In this document: positions 54,723 through 63,133 of the stretch, in pieces
How positions within the stretch are numbered: position 1 is the first letter of the stretch
Layout of the letters: each line of letters starts with the position of its first letter
From: Hymenobacter sp. YC55
GTDB lineage: Bacteria > Bacteroidota > Bacteroidia > Cytophagales > Hymenobacteraceae
Direction: 5' to 3'
Assembly: GCF_029433095.1 (NCBI RefSeq)
Contig: NZ_JARNTX010000001.1
Location: forward strand, 496,001 to 560,000
Length of the DNA: 64,000 nt
Translations under genes and position numbers: made by a program
Notes under the pieces: generated by a model
Told to the model about the DNA's origin: nothing
Seen by the model: only the letters and a program-made list of their open reading frames with translations
Databases searched by the model: none

Positions 54723-56156
54723 GTGATTAATCGATTTCGAGGCAACCTAAAAGCTAACGTCAAGCAGATTCGGCAGAAAGGCTCATTTGCACAGAACCTC
54801 GCCATTACATTTTCTGCTACTGCATTTGTAGCAGTTCTAGGTTTTGCCGTTTCACCAATTATGACGCGGCTTTACAATCCGCAGAGCTATGGCCTATTTG
54901 CCCTATTTACCGCTATAGTTAACAACGTTAATTTGATTTCGACTCTTGGGTATGCTCCCGCATTTGTATTGCCTCGTCAGCGCAAGCGCTCTATAGCATT
55001 AGTGCAGCTAACAGTGTTGCTTAGCTTAGCAGCATTGTTGCTCATGAGTTTGGCGTTCTGGTTAATACATGACAAGTTGCTGCGCTGGTTGAGAGCAGAG
55101 GAGCTCGGCGTGTGGTTCTATGTAATTCCATTAGCAGTATTTGTTTTCAACCTAAACGTGCTGATGAGTGCTTGGTACTTGCGCACCAAAGACTTTAAGA
55201 AGCGTGCTGGCATTGATGTGGTTACGGCAGTTGCGGGCCGGAGTATCACATTAGCAGTAGGTTGGTTAGGACACGGGCCAGCAGGGGGGCTACTACTAGG
55301 GGACCTGTTTTCCAAGTTTACCATGTTCTTCAGTATGCTGTTCAACGGCATACATCGGCAGTTAGGAGAACTGCGGCGGCCATTCTCATGGTCTCTAATT
55401 CGGGCAGTGGCCTGGGAGTACAGAGAATATCCTTTTTATGTAATGCCAACAGCCTATTTAAATACTTTGGCTGGGCAACTGCCTATTTTCTTCCTGGCCA
55501 CAGGGTTTGGTACTACTGCAGTAGGACTATTTGCTTTCTCAACCAGTTTGCTTGAACTGCCAATTAATTTGATTGGCAACGCAGTGGCTCCTGTTTTTCT
55601 GCAGAAGGCGGCCGAAACTTATCAGCAAGATCCTGAGCGGCTTAAGCAGATTTGTTTGAATCTATATAATAAGCTTTTCTACCTGGGACTATTACCTTTT
55701 GGTGTTATCACAGTTTTTGGCGACTGGATATTCAGTTTTGTATTTGGCGCCCGCTGGGAGCAAGCAGGGGTATTTACTGGATACTTAGGCTACTACTACG
55801 TATTTAAACTGGCTTCTTACGCTACTAGTCCTATATACGCTGTACTGCAGCGACAGCGAATTGCTTTGCTCGGTACTGCGCTATTGGTACTGGCAAGAGC
55901 CGGCAGCTTGGTACTTGGCATGAGATTACACAACCTAAACTTAGGGATGTTGCTTTTTGGGTTAAGCAGCCTAATTGTAACGTTCTTGGTTGATCTAAAT
56001 GTTTTATACCTACTTCATGTGCCAATGCTGCGAGTAGCTATGAGGACCTTGCTTTTTGTGGTTATAACCTTAGGATTACTGTGGGGCTTGCGAGCAAGCC
56101 TAGAGGGCTTTCTTGCTGGATCCTTCGTCAGAGTTGCCAGCACCGCTAGAATCTAA
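54723..56156 (+). CDS. wzx: Wzx-like oligosaccharide flippase
   Basis: 477 residues starting at GTG, with about twelve hydrophobic segments from residue 22 onward (NLAITFSATAFVAVLGFAVS, then MTRLYNPQSYGLFALFTAIV), typical of the polysaccharide-transporter/MATE-like flippases. It would turn lipid-linked repeat units across the inner membrane. The locus also has an ABC exporter, so two export routes or two glycans are implied. It converges with the GT23-like gene at 56180. No Wzy polymerase is visible nearby. Confidence 0.83.
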   Translation: MINRFRGNLKANVKQIRQKGSFAQNLAITFSATAFVAVLGFAVSPIMTRLYNPQSYGLFALFTAIVNNVNLISTLGYAPAFVLPRQRKRSIALVQLTVLLSLAALLLMSLAFWLIHDKLLRWLRAEELGVWFYVIPLAVFVFNLNVLMSAWYLRTKDFKKRAGIDVVTAVAGRSITLAVGWLGHGPAGGLLLGDLFSKFTMFFSMLFNGIHRQLGELRRPFSWSLIRAVAWEYREYPFYVMPTAYLNTLAGQLPIFFLATGFGTTAVGLFAFSTSLLELPINLIGNAVAPVFLQKAAETYQQDPERLKQICLNLYNKLFYLGLLPFGVITVFGDWIFSFVFGARWEQAGVFTGYLGYYYVFKLASYATSPIYAVLQRQRIALLGTALLVLARAGSLVLGMRLHNLNLGMLLFGLSSLIVTFLVDLNVLYLLHVPMLRVAMRTLLFVVITLGLLWGLRASLEGFLAGSFVRVASTARI

Positions 56157-56179
56157 TTCTTACGCATAGGCTGGTAAGC

Positions 56180-57145
56180 TTACCAAATCAGCCACTCATC
56201 GAAATCCAAGCAATGACAACGTTCGGGTCCGATACGCATACCCATATACATACCTGGATTGGAACTGTAGGTGCCAATGAACTTAGTGGAGTCAGCGCAT
56301 ATATCTATAGTAGCAAATAGCTTAAGGTGTTGCATGTACTTGAAATACCGATCTTGTTTCACGAAGTCACGGTGAAAGTAACCGCGTTCTGAAGGGGTGC
56401 ACAGTGTATGGAATCTCCATTGAGGATATTGTTGTTGCAATTGCTCTATTACTGTGTAATCATCTGTCATTATAAAGGCCTCATTATTAACAGAAAACTT
56501 TGCCGCAGGTATCATGTACTCACTGAAATCGTACATCTTAGCTTCCGTAAACTTGTCGCCAGCTCGCACGTGCAAACTGATATACTCGTCAGGTAGCTGA
56601 ACTGAATTAGTAAAAGAATTTATGATGGGAGCACTCTGTGCATTATAGCGCCAGAAAGCCTTAATAATTTGTTGGGTAGCTGCCAAGAGAGGAGTCTGAT
56701 TAAAACCCAATTCAGGTATATTAAAGATAGACTGAGCAAATGCTTGGTCTCGATGGAATGCCCATAAGTCCTGAGTCATGTAATCGATGCCAAACAGAAA
56801 TTTATAGGCGGCCGTGATGTAACGATACTTAATGACTTTCTGTAATTGAGCTTCTCTGCTTTGTTCAATGATATAAGGTCTTAAACTGTAATCCTTATTT
56901 ATATGCTGAGTATTTATGGCTCCAAATGGCAGAAAAAAGTCCTGCCAACCGTCGCGCAAGGCGAAACGCGCATGGTCAGAGTATAGCTCGAAGCGAATAC
57001 CATATTTCAGGCAGTAAAGCAGCGCCAGAATCATGTTATTATACTCGGAGAAAAAGCCAGAATCTACTCCCAAGCGAAATATGAGCCTCTGCTTAAATGA
57101 ATTATTAAGCTTGTTGTATTGCTGAAGCCACTCTTCTGTAGTCAT
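56180..57145 (-). CDS. GT23-like putative fucosyltransferase, copy 2
   Basis: 321 residues on the minus strand, the only glycan-locus gene so oriented. It is a close paralogue of the gene at 50042: it shares NSFKQRLIFRLGVDSGFFSE, an AFWRYN segment, YISLHVRAGDKFTEAK, IMTDDYTVIEQL, PSERGYF and FIGTYSSNPGMYMGMR. It has the same proposed fucosyltransferase role. Its codons are less AT-biased than copy 1, so the two copies have different histories or ages. The inverted placement fits duplication followed by inversion, or two separate acquisitions. Confidence 0.62.
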   Translation of the reverse strand: MTTEEWLQQYNKLNNSFKQRLIFRLGVDSGFFSEYNNMILALLYCLKYGIRFELYSDHARFALRDGWQDFFLPFGAINTQHINKDYSLRPYIIEQSREAQLQKVIKYRYITAAYKFLFGIDYMTQDLWAFHRDQAFAQSIFNIPELGFNQTPLLAATQQIIKAFWRYNAQSAPIINSFTNSVQLPDEYISLHVRAGDKFTEAKMYDFSEYMIPAAKFSVNNEAFIMTDDYTVIEQLQQQYPQWRFHTLCTPSERGYFHRDFVKQDRYFKYMQHLKLFATIDICADSTKFIGTYSSNPGMYMGMRIGPERCHCLDFDEWLIW

Positions 57146-57247
57146 TACTTATAAGGCAATGGAGTGTGTTACCTCGTGGAAAACACAGTAAAGTTACATG
57201 ATTGCATAGGGGCATGGCAGCTTGCGCGAGAGTGTAAACTTCCAAGC

Positions 57248-57255
57248 TACCTTTG
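57248..57255 (+). promoter_or_regulatory. -7 box upstream of the GT2 gene at 57344
   Basis: TACCTTTG matches TAnnTTTG; a TTG at 57222-57224 lies 23 bp upstream. It would begin the last visible transcript unit after the convergent flippase/GT23 pair. Confidence 0.5.
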
Positions 57256-57343
57256 TAGACTAACCCATCAAGCTTGTGGCCATAGAGAATCTTTCTAAGC
57301 GCCATTTACAAGCAAGACTATTTACGGTAAAGCTCGCGCCTAC

Positions 57344-58246
57344 ATGTCTGTGCCTTTTTTCAGCGTTATTATCCCCACATACAATCGTGCTAGCTTTATT
57401 GCGGACACCTTGCGTTCCGTGTTAGCTCAAACATTTGCAGCTTTCGAAATTATTGTAGTGGATGATGGTAGCAAGGATAACACGGCCGAGGTAGTGCAGC
57501 AATTCACGCAGCCAAGTGTGCAATACCATTTTAAAGAAAATGGAGAGCGAGGAGTAGCTCGCAATTACGGTTTTGCACGGGCACAGGGGGCATATGTGCT
57601 ATTTCTGGATTCCGACGACGTATTGCACCCTAATCATCTGGCCACACTGCACGCTGCTATTCAACAGCAGAACCAGCCTAACTTTATTGCTACGAAGTTT
57701 GATTTCAACCGTAATGGTCAGCGTAGTGCTAGCGACTTGGCACTGCTGCCAGCTGGTAGTTATAGTTTAGAATTCTTCCTAAAAGGCAACGCCCTGGCTT
57801 GCAATATCTGCGTGCGGCGGCAGAATCCGGCCTTGAAGCTGTTCGAAGAAGACCGTTCCTTTGCAGCTGTCGAGGATTGGATGTTCATGTTGGAAAATAT
57901 GCAGGCTGATACCGTATACCTAGTAGATGCAGTGACACTAACCATGAACGACCATGATGCGCGCTCGATGCGCGCCGACAACCAAGGTCTTATCAAGCGC
58001 TGGTTGAAGCTTATGCAGTGGGTGGCAGTTCATTTGAGCCTTACGCCAGCCCAAAACAAGCAGTTAGAAGGCCATATCTTCTACCTCTGTGCCATACATG
58101 CATATGCTGACAATCACCGTCAGCAAGCAGTGGGTTTCTTGCGCCAAGCTTGGCCGCACTTGCCATTACGTAAAGCGCTGCTACTAGCTGTGCGTATAGT
58201 GGCAGGTCCACAGCTGATAGGTCTGTTGAAGGGACCTCGCGCTTAA
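57344..58246 (+). CDS. GT2 family glycosyltransferase
   Basis: 300 residues. The GT-A motifs are PFFSVIIPTYNRASFI, VVDDGSKDNTAEVV, ENGERGVARNYGFA and the catalytic FLDSDDVLHPNH. EDWMFMLENMQAD forms the acceptor helix. The C-terminus is helical. It starts a run of co-directional genes that continues to the right edge. The donor sugar is unknown. Confidence 0.83.
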   Translation: MSVPFFSVIIPTYNRASFIADTLRSVLAQTFAAFEIIVVDDGSKDNTAEVVQQFTQPSVQYHFKENGERGVARNYGFARAQGAYVLFLDSDDVLHPNHLATLHAAIQQQNQPNFIATKFDFNRNGQRSASDLALLPAGSYSLEFFLKGNALACNICVRRQNPALKLFEEDRSFAAVEDWMFMLENMQADTVYLVDAVTLTMNDHDARSMRADNQGLIKRWLKLMQWVAVHLSLTPAQNKQLEGHIFYLCAIHAYADNHRQQAVGFLRQAWPHLPLRKALLLAVRIVAGPQLIGLLKGPRA

Positions 58247-58269
58247 CTACATTGTCTATCTAATTGCTG

Positions 58270-59490
58270 ATGAACCTTCTTTTTTTGAGTTATTGGGGCC
58301 TCGAAGATCCACTTACTGTTTCTACAGTATTCCCTCATCTGCGGCTGCTTCAACAACTGCCCGAAGTGAAGCATATTGTACTAGTTACGATAGAGCGAGG
58401 ACCGGGTGCCAACCGGGAGTTGCACTTAGGTTCAGAGTTTGCAACAAATAAAATCACGCTTGCACCCCTACGAAGCCGCCAAAACCAGCCGTTGTTGCTC
58501 AACAAAATCGATGATTTCGTAAGGTTCCCTAATGAATTGGTTAATTTAGTCCAGCGGCACACTATCGAGGTGATTATTGGCCGCGGAGCGCCTGCAGGAG
58601 CTTTAGCTTATTTGGTATGGAAGAAAACACAAACCCCATTTCTTGTCGAATCTTTCGAGCCGCATGCTGATTATATGCTGGAATCGGGGGTATGGAAGGC
58701 TTACGACCCGCGGTATCTATTCCAGCGTTATTGGGAAAAAAAACAGAAGCAGTTAGCCGTGGGATTAATGCCTGTTGCGGAGAATTACCGGCGCAAGCTC
58801 ATACAGGAGGGAGTTGCTGCCCGAAATATTGTTACAGTTCCCTGTTCGGTGAATGTAGCTGACTTTAGCTATGACTCTAGTCGCCGGCAGCAGGTGCGCA
58901 CCCGCCTTGGTATTGCGGCCGATGCACCAGTGGGAATCTACGTTGGCAAGTTTGGCGACATCTATTATGATGCAGAGGCTTTTGATTTGTTTCGAGATGC
59001 TGCGGCGCACTTTGGGCCTAACTTCCGTTTGATAGTGCTTACACCCAATCCTGAGCCAGAAGTGCGCGCCAAGCTAGCCAAAGTAGGATTCAGCACCGAG
59101 CAAGTATTTGTAACCAAGTCCCCGCATGCCGAAGTGCCTGATTATTTGTCGGCTTCAGATTTTGCCTTTGCTACCATTAAGCCCGCCGAGTGCCGACGTT
59201 TTTGTTCACCAATTAAAGTAGGCGAGTATTGGGCGGCAGGTTTGCCTGTACTACTTACGGAAGGGGTGGGCGACGATAGTGACATTATCAAACAGGAAGG
59301 CGGCGGGGCTATATTTAATCTAGATCAGCCTGCTACCGTTCCTGCTGCTTTACAACGAATTGCCTTCTTGTTGCAGAAACCCGACTATAGAAAGAAAATT
59401 CGGGAGTTGGCAGTCCGGCATCGTGCGGTGACACGTGCCGCAGAAGCATATGAACAGTTGTTGTTGCCGTTGGCCATGCAGCATCCTTGA
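58270..59490 (+). CDS. GT4-like (GT-B fold) glycosyltransferase
   Basis: 406 residues. The N-terminal domain begins NLLFLSYWGLEDPLTVSTVFPHLR, and IIGRGAPAGALAYLVWKK lies near residue 100. The C-terminal donor domain has VGIYVGKFGDIYYD, LIVLTPNPEPEV, and the EX7E-like region PIKVGEYWAAGLPVLLTEG. The ATG at 58270 is chosen over TTG/CTG codons just upstream. No signal or membrane segment is seen. Confidence 0.78.
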   Translation: MNLLFLSYWGLEDPLTVSTVFPHLRLLQQLPEVKHIVLVTIERGPGANRELHLGSEFATNKITLAPLRSRQNQPLLLNKIDDFVRFPNELVNLVQRHTIEVIIGRGAPAGALAYLVWKKTQTPFLVESFEPHADYMLESGVWKAYDPRYLFQRYWEKKQKQLAVGLMPVAENYRRKLIQEGVAARNIVTVPCSVNVADFSYDSSRRQQVRTRLGIAADAPVGIYVGKFGDIYYDAEAFDLFRDAAAHFGPNFRLIVLTPNPEPEVRAKLAKVGFSTEQVFVTKSPHAEVPDYLSASDFAFATIKPAECRRFCSPIKVGEYWAAGLPVLLTEGVGDDSDIIKQEGGGAIFNLDQPATVPAALQRIAFLLQKPDYRKKIRELAVRHRAVTRAAEAYEQLLLPLAMQHP

Positions 59491-59504
59491 GGTCGTAGCT
59501 TTCT

Positions 59505-59512
59505 TATATTTG
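59505..59512 (+). promoter_or_regulatory. Possible -7 box upstream of the WbqC-like gene
   Basis: TATATTTG matches TAnnTTTG, 20 bp before the GTG start, in a 42-bp gap. No -33 box at suitable spacing was found. Confidence 0.35.
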
Positions 59513-59532
59513 TAATTAACTAAGTTTAAGCG

Positions 59533-60255
59533 GTGTCTGATTTTACCAAGAAGGTTGCCATTCTGCAGTCTAATTATATTCCTTGGAAAGGCTATTTCGA
59601 CCTGTTGAATCAGGCTGATGATTTTATATTTTATGACGAGGTGCAGTATACTTCTGGTGATTGGCGTAATCGTAATCGTATCAAAACCGCACAGGGTATC
59701 CCTTGGCTCACTATTCCAGTACATCAGGGAAAGCTCTCGCAAAAAATCCGTGAAACTCCTGTGGCTGATCCTAGCTGGGGAGCCCGCCATTGGCGTAAAC
59801 TAATGCAGGCGTATGCCCGGGCTCCATATTTTGAACTGTATCGAGCCGATTTAGAAAAGTTATATCAATGTGTTCATTCAAAATGGCTTAGTGAAATCAA
59901 TCAGCTTTTTATTCAAACAATTAATGATTGGTTAGGTATTCAAACACGATTACACGTATCAGATGATTTTGAAAAGCGTACTAGTACCGACCGGACAGCG
60001 CGGCTAGTACAGCTGGTGCAGGCATTAGGGGGTACCGAGTATATTGTAGGTCCAGCTGCGGCAGCGTATCTAGATCCTGCTCAGTTTGCAGAGGCTGGTA
60101 TATCCCTTACTTGGATGAGTTATGAGGGATATCCTGAATACCGTCAATTACATGGTTCATTTGAGCATCGGCTAAGTGTGCTAGACTTGCTATTAAATGA
60201 AGGGCCAGAAGCCCCACGATACATGCTCTCATTCCCTGATCGTATTGCGTTATGA
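59533..60255 (+). CDS. WbqC-family protein
   Basis: 240 residues beginning at GTG. The family opening is clear: KKVAILQSNYIPWKGYFDLL, DDFIFYDEVQYTSGDWRNRN, and IPWLTIPV. YIVGPAAAAYLDPAQF and GYPEYRQLHGSFEHRLSVLDLL near the end also match. WbqC proteins occur in O-antigen loci next to aminosugar genes; their reaction is not firmly established. Here it overlaps a GT2 gene by ATGA and lies two genes before an acyltransferase and a WecE transaminase, so a role in making or attaching an acylated 4-amino-4,6-dideoxysugar is plausible. Confidence 0.82.
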   Translation: MSDFTKKVAILQSNYIPWKGYFDLLNQADDFIFYDEVQYTSGDWRNRNRIKTAQGIPWLTIPVHQGKLSQKIRETPVADPSWGARHWRKLMQAYARAPYFELYRADLEKLYQCVHSKWLSEINQLFIQTINDWLGIQTRLHVSDDFEKRTSTDRTARLVQLVQALGGTEYIVGPAAAAYLDPAQFAEAGISLTWMSYEGYPEYRQLHGSFEHRLSVLDLLLNEGPEAPRYMLSFPDRIAL

Positions 60256-61187
60256 TACCTACTCCTGATTACTCGGTGGTGGTGCCGGTTTTTCAAGGGC
60301 AGGATACGTTGCTTGGTTTGGTGGAGCAGCTTCAGGCATTTTTTACTGAGATTGGCCGCTCTTATGAGTTGGTATTTGTACACGATGGTGGACAGGCGGC
60401 AGCTTGGGACGCTGTGCTACAGATGCGCCAGAAACTAGGAGCGTCTAATGTCAAGGCAGTTCGGCTTTCGCGCAATTTTGGGCAACACAACGCGCTGCTT
60501 TGTGGTTTTCGTCATGCAAAAGGGCGTTTTATTGTCACTCTTGATGAGGACTTGCAGCACGCTCCAGCTGATATCAGGTGTTTGATTCAGCGCCAGGCTG
60601 AAGGAAATTTCGATGTTGTATACGGCTGCTACACGATAAAGCAACACGCAAGCTGGCGAAACTTTACCTCTTCGATTTTGCGGCAAATGCTACGCCTTGG
60701 CATTCCGGAGTTACACGCTGATTACTCTGCGTTTCGCTTGCTCAAGACAGAGGTGGCTCGTCATTGCTTAGCTATGCGTAACTCTTATACATTTTTGGAT
60801 GGGTATTTAACTTGGATAACTAACAGTGTGGCCAGTGTTCCGGTTACTCACCAGCCACGAGTTGCTGGCCGTAGTAGCTATACATTAGGTAGGTTGGTGC
60901 GGCACTCTATTAATATTTTTGTTACGTTCTCTGATTTGCCAGTGCGGCTGCTTACCTATGCATCCTTGCTAGTGTTTGCTAGTACTAGCATATACTCATT
61001 CTATATTCTGCTACGTAAGCTATTATACAATGACTTATTGCCTGGCTTTACTAGCCTAATTATTGCCATTGGTTTTGGAGTAGGATTGCTGCTGCTGGGT
61101 ATGGGTGTATTGGGAGAATACATTCACCGAATCAACCTCAAAACCACGCGTCGTCCCGATTTTATTGAAGCTGAAATTTTAAACTAA
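60252..61187 (+). CDS. Membrane-anchored GT2 glycosyltransferase (ArnC/DPM-like)
   Basis: 311 residues. The GT-A domain starts PDYSVVVPVFQGQDTLLGLV, with RLSRNFGQHNALLCGFRHA and the catalytic TLDEDLQHAPAD. Two membrane segments (about 231-253 and 265-290) close the protein, as in polyprenyl-phosphate sugar transferases. It overlaps the WbqC-like gene by ATGA, so the two are translationally coupled. Such enzymes load an aminosugar onto undecaprenyl phosphate for periplasmic transfer; that role here is inference. Confidence 0.82.
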   Translation: MIPTPDYSVVVPVFQGQDTLLGLVEQLQAFFTEIGRSYELVFVHDGGQAAAWDAVLQMRQKLGASNVKAVRLSRNFGQHNALLCGFRHAKGRFIVTLDEDLQHAPADIRCLIQRQAEGNFDVVYGCYTIKQHASWRNFTSSILRQMLRLGIPELHADYSAFRLLKTEVARHCLAMRNSYTFLDGYLTWITNSVASVPVTHQPRVAGRSSYTLGRLVRHSINIFVTFSDLPVRLLTYASLLVFASTSIYSFYILLRKLLYNDLLPGFTSLIIAIGFGVGLLLLGMGVLGEYIHRINLKTTRRPDFIEAEILN

Positions 61188-61251
61188 CAAAGCTTCTTAC
61201 GTAGTAACATTGCGAATTGCTAGTAGAAATTAACAGCCTGTATTTCATATA

Positions 61252-61935
61252 ATGACGCAACCTGCCATACGAACTGCTATTATCGGGGCAGGTGCATTAG
61301 GTCAGCAGTTTGCTCAGCACTTACGGCAAACACCACCGTGGAAGGTTGCGGGCTTTTTTGACGATTGGCAAACAGCTAGTTCTGGCTCAGAGCTTATACT
61401 TGGTAAAGTTGCTGACGTGGTTGCTGCATATGCAGCAGGACAATTTGATAATCTGTTACTCGCAATTGGTTACCGCCATATGGATCGGCGGAAGCAGTTA
61501 TTTGAGGAATTGACAGGTGCGGACGTGCCATTCGCCCGTTTTGTACATCCAAGTGCGTATGTTGATTTTAGTGCAGTGCTGGCACCTGGAGTGTTTATTT
61601 CACCTGGATGTATTCTCGACTTGAATGTGCAAGTGGAGGCCAATGTCATGTTGTACCCAGGATGCGTAATAGCCCACGACAGCCAAATAGGTGCGCACTC
61701 CATTTTAGCGCCTGGTGTTCGCCTAGCAGGTCAGGTTAGAATAGGGGAGGGGTGCTTTTTGGGTATTGGCACTACTATCATTGACTCTCTGTCACTAACT
61801 GCCAATGTGCGTACCGGAGGCGGAGCTGTGTTCATTCACGATGCTAATGCTTCCGGTACTTATGTAGGAGTGCCTGCCCGCCGGCTACCATTACACTCCA
61901 TTACACCGGAGCCCGGTTCACTGGAATCCTGCTAG
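61252..61935 (+). CDS. NeuD/PglD-like sugar O/N-acyltransferase
   Basis: 227 residues. The N-terminal PglD-type nucleotide-sugar-binding domain reads RTAIIGAGALGQQFAQHL and VAGFFDDW. A left-handed beta-helix of hexapeptide repeats follows (about 95-205): HPSAYVDFSAVLAPGVFISPG, LYPGCVIAHDSQIGAHSILAPG. The His of AHDS is the likely catalytic base. It lies directly before a WecE-type transaminase, so it probably N-acylates dTDP-Fuc4N. Confidence 0.83.
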   Translation: MTQPAIRTAIIGAGALGQQFAQHLRQTPPWKVAGFFDDWQTASSGSELILGKVADVVAAYAAGQFDNLLLAIGYRHMDRRKQLFEELTGADVPFARFVHPSAYVDFSAVLAPGVFISPGCILDLNVQVEANVMLYPGCVIAHDSQIGAHSILAPGVRLAGQVRIGEGCFLGIGTTIIDSLSLTANVRTGGGAVFIHDANASGTYVGVPARRLPLHSITPEPGSLESC

Positions 61936-61972
61936 TTTTGCTGCCTCTTTTGTCGGTAGCCGACTATAGTTT

Positions 61973-63106
61973 ATGCTTATTCCGTTCAACAAGCCTTTTT
62001 TCGTTGGTACTGAGACTCGCTATATAGAAGAGGCGGTACGCTCGGGCAAGCTATCCGGCGATGGTATGTTTACTCGACGCTGCGAAGAATGGCTACAAGC
62101 CAAACTAGGCGCTCCTCGGGTACTGCTCACCACCTCAGGCACCGATGCCCTGGAACTGGCTGCTCTGTTGCTTAACCTAGAGCCAAATGATGAAGTGTTG
62201 TTGCCAAGTTTTACGTTTTCCTCTACAGCCACCGCCTTTGCACTCCGTGGAGCGCGGCTTGTCTTTGTGGATAGCACAGCAAACAGACCTGCATTTGACG
62301 CTGACCAACTAGATAGCCTTGTTACGCCCCGCACTCGGGCTATTGTGCCTGTGCACTATGCCGGAATTTCCTGCGATATGACGACTATAAATGCGGTTGC
62401 CGAAAAGAACAATTTGCTGGTAATAGAGGACGCAGCACAAGCACTTGGAGGCAGGTTTGAGGGAAAACCATTAGGTACACAAGGGGCACTGGCTGCTTTC
62501 TCGTTCCATGAAACTAAAAATGTAACTGCTGGCGGTGAAGGAGGAATGTTGGTAATAAACGAACCAAGTTTAGTGGCGAGGGCCGAGGTTTTACGTGAAA
62601 AGGGCACCAACAGAGCCGCTTTCTTTCGGGGTGAGGTAGCAAAGTATAATTGGGTAGACGTAGGCTCCTCCTTCCTACCTGCAGAAATAAATGCCGCTTT
62701 CCTATGGGCCCAACTAGAAAAGCTAGATTTTATTCAGCAGCGACGCCAAGAGTTATGGGCGCGCTATTATAAGGAATTACAATCCTTAAATGCTTTTGGT
62801 ATAGGCCTGCCCAATGTTCCTGATTATTCAGCCCAGAATGGTCATTTATTTTACTTAGTCTGCCGCTCCTCTACTGAACGTACTGCTTTAATTGACTTCC
62901 TGAAACAGCGAGATATTACGGCCATATTTCACTACCAACCTCTACATAACAGCCCATATTACGCATCGCGACACGATGGCCGGGAGTTGCCGTGGGCAAT
63001 TTATTATGCTGATTGTTTGGTTAGGCTACCTTTGTACACTGAATTAGAAGCAAGTCAGCAGCAGCGAATTATTAGTGCTGTCTTAGAGTTCTATCAAGTA
63101 TTGTAG
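61973..63106 (+). CDS. wecE: dTDP-4-amino-4,6-dideoxygalactose transaminase (WecE/RffA-like)
   Basis: PLP enzyme of 377 residues that aminates dTDP-4-keto-6-deoxyglucose at C4. It matches E. coli WecE, as recalled, throughout: the MLIPFNKPFFVGTE opening, SGKLSGDGMFTRRCEEWL, VEDAAQ, PLP Lys182 in FHETKNVTAGGEGG, REKGTNRAAFFRGEV and IFHYQPLHNSP. The substrate requires RmlA/RmlB, which are not in this window. The acyltransferase upstream probably uses its product. Confidence 0.92.
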   Translation: MLIPFNKPFFVGTETRYIEEAVRSGKLSGDGMFTRRCEEWLQAKLGAPRVLLTTSGTDALELAALLLNLEPNDEVLLPSFTFSSTATAFALRGARLVFVDSTANRPAFDADQLDSLVTPRTRAIVPVHYAGISCDMTTINAVAEKNNLLVIEDAAQALGGRFEGKPLGTQGALAAFSFHETKNVTAGGEGGMLVINEPSLVARAEVLREKGTNRAAFFRGEVAKYNWVDVGSSFLPAEINAAFLWAQLEKLDFIQQRRQELWARYYKELQSLNAFGIGLPNVPDYSAQNGHLFYLVCRSSTERTALIDFLKQRDITAIFHYQPLHNSPYYASRHDGRELPWAIYYADCLVRLPLYTELEASQQQRIISAVLEFYQVL

Positions 63107-63133
63107 ATTTCCCTGATTGGCCGTTTGCCACCT

